From: a virus
DNA: 24,954 nt
Reading direction: 5' to 3' (one strand)
Virus record (IMG/VR): IMGVR_UViG_3300025873_000045
Coordinates: 1-24,954 of that record
Both the position numbers and the translations under genes were made by a program. The notes beneath the pieces were generated by a model. The model did no database searches. It saw only the letters and a program-made list of their open reading frames with translations, and was not told the DNA's origin. Of this stretch, positions 22,798 to 24,954 are shown piece after piece; the first letter of the stretch is position 1, and each line of letters opens with the position of its first letter.

Positions 22798-23618
22798 CTA
22801 TTTTTTGTATTGCATTCAGTACAAGTATAGAAGAAGTGATTTTCCATCCCATAATCAGGGGTGAAGATGTGAGAACGTAAGGTGTCGATGTCCCGAACTG
22901 TTGTCTTGTGGAGGAAAGCTTCAAGGATAGTCTTATCGGTAATGCCTCCCACACTGTAAACGAACATGTGTAGGTTGTTCATTAACAACTCCGGGGTACG
23001 GTAAAGATGCTCGTCTTGGCTCCTAGGGAGTTTAATAATCGCATCTTGCTCAGAGTCGGGAAGCCTGAACTTCATATGCTCCGGGGTGAGCTTCCGCATA
23101 TCCAACGTTGAAATCGTTAAGCTTAGCTTACTGGCCTTAGAACAATTATTACAGTCGTGTTGAATAGGGTATTCATCGCCGTAGGAAATGCCCCGTAAAC
23201 GGAAAAGGCAATAAACTCTATCGTGTGGAGTAAGCTCCTCGACTGCAATCCCCTTAACACAGTTACGCAGCAACTTTTCAATTACTGCGTCCGGGTCCTT
23301 GGCGGCTTCCATAGATTTCAGGATACGCTCGTCATCAAAAGTAAAGGGGCGGATACTTACTTTTGCTTCACCGTTTGGGTAAAGAAGTCCTTGAGAAGGT
23401 AACGAAATTTCCTGCCAAGCCATCCGATGCTTGACATGGACTAGGAGCTTCTCTAAAGCCTCCTCAGACATCTTATCAGCAGGCATGCTCTCAGACATCT
23501 GTGCTGCTTTGCGTTGCACCTCGGGCTGCACAGAGGGTTCAGCGGAAGGCAGGTTGCCAGCGTCTGCTGCTTTGTGCTTTTGTACTAGGTCAACAATTGA
23601 TTCGGTATTTTCACTCAT
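22755..23618 (-). CDS. T4 gp26-like baseplate hub / tail assembly protein
   Basis: A 287-residue protein. The first ~65 residues are polar and probably disordered. The core starts near residue 85 (RMAWQEISLPSQGLLYPNGE) and continues KVSIRPFTFDDERILKSM, a block common to gp26-type T4 baseplate proteins: the SLPS-x-G-x-x-Y start followed by a phi-R-P-F/M-T segment. Four cysteines, Cys156-x2-Cys159 and Cys266-x2-Cys269, make a likely zinc ribbon. T4 gp26 is shorter (208 aa) and acts with gp51 in assembly of the central hub. The ATG at 23618 has a GGAG 6 bp upstream (plus 23625-23628). The gene is divergent from the UvsW-like helicase, and T4 also keeps gene 26 near uvsW. Its 3' end carries the proposed frameshift site, so the short form and a longer fusion would be made from one gene. 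Confidence 0.85.
   Translation of the reverse strand: MSENTESIVDLVQKHKAADAGNLPSAEPSVQPEVQRKAAQMSESMPADKMSEEALEKLLVHVKHRMAWQEISLPSQGLLYPNGEAKVSIRPFTFDDERILKSMEAAKDPDAVIEKLLRNCVKGIAVEELTPHDRVYCLFRLRGISYGDEYPIQHDCNNCSKASKLSLTISTLDMRKLTPEHMKFRLPDSEQDAIIKLPRSQDEHLYRTPELLMNNLHMFVYSVGGITDKTILEAFLHKTTVRDIDTLRSHIFTPDYGMENHFFYTCTECNTKNRVEIGLNESFFTAS
22767..22773 (-). other. Proposed programmed -1 frameshift heptamer T_TTT_TTT
   Basis: Seven T residues on the minus strand stand in the gp26-like frame as AGT TTT TTT ACC, which is X_XXY_YYZ phase. A slip of one base back reads TAC next and enters the 66-codon extension. The zero-frame stop follows after three more codons. Possible stimulators are weak: a GTGGAG about 17 bp upstream and a CCGC/GCGG pairing downstream. 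Confidence 0.7.
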
Positions 23619-23647
23619 AAATTACTCCAAAAAAGAAACTCTTTTAG

Positions 23648-23658
23648 ACTATAATAGT
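23648..23658. promoter_or_regulatory. Palindromic TATAAT box between gp26-like gene and helicase
   Basis: In the 46-bp divergent gap, ACTAT-A-ATAGT is a perfect odd palindrome. It contains TATAAT on the plus strand (23650-23655), nine bases before the helicase TTG. On the minus strand it contains TATTAT/ATTATA, about 30 bases before the gp26-like ATG. No -35 box fits at 17 bp. Promoter activity is inference. Confidence 0.4.
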
Positions 23659-23664
23659 AATACT

Positions 23665-24954
23665 TTGAAGATTCTAGTCAAAAATGTAAATTCTTTGCTC
23701 AAAACAAGAAACAAGCAATTGCTCTCTATTTTGAGGAAAAAATACAGTGCTAAAATCCCCGGGGCAAGATATAGCCGAGCATACAAAAAAGGATGGGATG
23801 GCTCTAAATATTACATAACAGAAAAGGGAGTGTTTGGAACTGGGTTACTCCCCTTTATTTTAAAAGACCTTGAACTCGCTGAGCTTGAATACGAAATCCA
23901 AGACGAGCGCGAGCCTGTATTAGATAGGCATAATATCGAGGTACCTAAACTTAAGTACCGAGACTACCAAAAATCTCTTATAGAGTTGGCTTTAAAAAAG
24001 AGGATGGCTCTTATTAAGGCTCCCACGGGCGCGGGTAAAACAATTATTTTAGCGGGCATCCTAAAAGCTCTAGAGGATAAGACAGGTTTAATATTTTTCA
24101 CCCAAAAGACTCTGCTGCTTCAAACATACGACTTCCTTAAAGACTTGGGGTTTGACGTAGGGGTAGCGTTTGGGGATGGTGTTGAACTAAAACCTATTAC
24201 GTTATGCACCGTCCAGTCGATTCACAAGGTTGTTGATACACACCTCAAACAATCTGAGTTTATTATTTTTGACGAGGTGCATGAGTTCTCGAAAGGTAAA
24301 TTAACTACAAAGGTTGTAAAGTCTTTCCCTAACGCAGTTTACCGCTTTGGGATGTCTGCCACAATGCCTAAGGAGCGCATGGCAAAACTTAACTTAGTGG
24401 CCTATCTGGGTGATATAATTTCAGAGGTAGACGTGGAGCAGTTAGTGGAGGAGGGATTCTTAACTCCCCCCGTGGTTACATTCCTTGATATGCCTGAGTA
24501 CAAGGACCACTCGTTGTTAGATGCGGGGTATAGTGACATATACGATTCCCATATTATCCATAACGACATCAGAAATAACCTGATAAAGAAGACCTGTGAC
24601 GCTATTGATAAAGGTAGAATTTTAATTTTAGTTAAAAACCTTAAACATTTAGAGCTTCTAAAGGGTATGATACCGGGGGCACACACTTTGGAAGGGAAGG
24701 ATGACGTAATGGCTCGTAAACAAACAATTAAACAGTTTAAAACCGATGAACGCTCAGTTCTGATAGGAACCAAAATTCTACAGACTGGGGTAGACATCCC
24801 CGAAATCACTCACCTTGTTAACGCAAGGGGACTTAAATCAGAGATTGCTACTCTTCAGGCACTTGGACGTGCCCTTCGTATCCACGAAAGTAAGAAGAAG
24901 GTATATATCTATGATTTCAATGACCAAGTTCCTTATTTGAAGGAGCATGCAGCA
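23665..24954 (+). CDS. UvsW-like superfamily 2 DNA helicase, C-terminus beyond window
   Basis: An open frame of 430 codons to the right edge. Motifs in order: YRDYQKSLIE (Q-like, about residue 100), Walker A APTGAGKT (about 119-126), FTQKTLL (Ia), DEVH (motif II, about 204-207), SAT (III, about 232), then LILVKN (IV), GTKILQTGVDIP (V) and ALGRALR (VI). The N-terminal ~85 residues (KKGWDGSKYY then GTGLLPF) match the small extra domain of T4 UvsW, where W-D-G and G-L-x-P-F are typical. UvsW unwinds branched DNA and R-loops in recombination-dependent replication. No ATG lies in frame; I chose TTG at 23665 because the product then starts MKILVKN, like the family. A later TTG at 23695 is possible. 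The start has no Shine-Dalgarno and is the weakest part of the call. Confidence 0.88.
   Translation, partial: MKILVKNVNSLLKTRNKQLLSILRKKYSAKIPGARYSRAYKKGWDGSKYYITEKGVFGTGLLPFILKDLELAELEYEIQDEREPVLDRHNIEVPKLKYRDYQKSLIELALKKRMALIKAPTGAGKTIILAGILKALEDKTGLIFFTQKTLLLQTYDFLKDLGFDVGVAFGDGVELKPITLCTVQSIHKVVDTHLKQSEFIIFDEVHEFSKGKLTTKVVKSFPNAVYRFGMSATMPKERMAKLNLVAYLGDIISEVDVEQLVEEGFLTPPVVTFLDMPEYKDHSLLDAGYSDIYDSHIIHNDIRNNLIKKTCDAIDKGRILILVKNLKHLELLKGMIPGAHTLEGKDDVMARKQTIKQFKTDERSVLIGTKILQTGVDIPEITHLVNARGLKSEIATLQALGRALRIHESKKKVYIYDFNDQVPYLKEHAA

Noticed and set aside
1-24954. tRNA, rRNA, integrase, transposase or CRISPR array
   Set aside because: No cloverleaf, recombinase motif or regularly spaced repeat was recognised on either strand by reading; a dedicated RNA search was not possible.

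Overview
The window is a stretch of a tailed, contractile-tail (myovirus) phage genome of the T4 superfamily type, or of a prophage of that kind. The evidence is a recognisable series of baseplate and tail genes related to T4 gp26, gp53, gp5, gp25, gp6 and a gpI/gp7-like wedge protein, a tape-measure gene, and a UvsW-type helicase. No host gene, tRNA, rRNA, integrase, transposase or CRISPR array was seen. The host cannot be named from the sequence. Many genes have no obvious named homologue, which suggests a lineage distant from the enteric T4 phages.

Layout. Almost everything from 1 to 19586 is one minus-strand morphogenesis block read right to left: a 165-aa unknown protein, the tape measure, a tube-cap or baseplate protein, a LysM/gp53-like protein, a large hub, a gp5/gpV-like spike, a 115-aa unknown, a 1030-aa LamG-type protein, gp25-like, gp6-like, a 1324-aa wedge protein, and a structural protein that runs off the left edge. 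Genes are packed end to end, and four junctions are stop/start overlaps of the TAATG type. From 19631 to 21660 a small replication/recombination cassette interrupts the block: a 99-aa unknown (+), a RecB/Cas4-like nuclease with a four-cysteine Fe-S motif (-), and a TOPRIM primase (+). Its outer genes run tail-to-tail into their minus-strand neighbours with overlapping 3' ends. To the right lie a 306-aa structural protein (-), the gp26-like gene with a downstream -1 frame ORF, and a divergent UvsW-like helicase (+) that runs off the right edge. In T4 the uvsW/uvsY region also adjoins 25, 26, 51, 27, 28, 29, 48 and 54, so the neighbourhood is partly conserved.

Main find. The 76-codon ORF after the gp26-like gene has no usable start codon. 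A stop codon closes it off upstream, and it overlaps the end of the gp26-like gene at a correctly phased T_TTT_TTT heptamer. The simplest reading is a programmed -1 ribosomal frameshift that makes a 284+66 residue fusion. This parallels the G/GT tail-assembly chaperones of lambda, but here at a T4-type gp26/gp51 locus.

Working together (inference). The frameshifted pair would chaperone the tape measure and hub. The hub, spike, tube-cap and LysM proteins form the central baseplate, and the gp25/gp6/gp7-like proteins form the wedges. The LamG protein and the left-edge protein are candidates for peripheral or host-contact parts. The primase, nuclease and helicase serve DNA replication and recombination.
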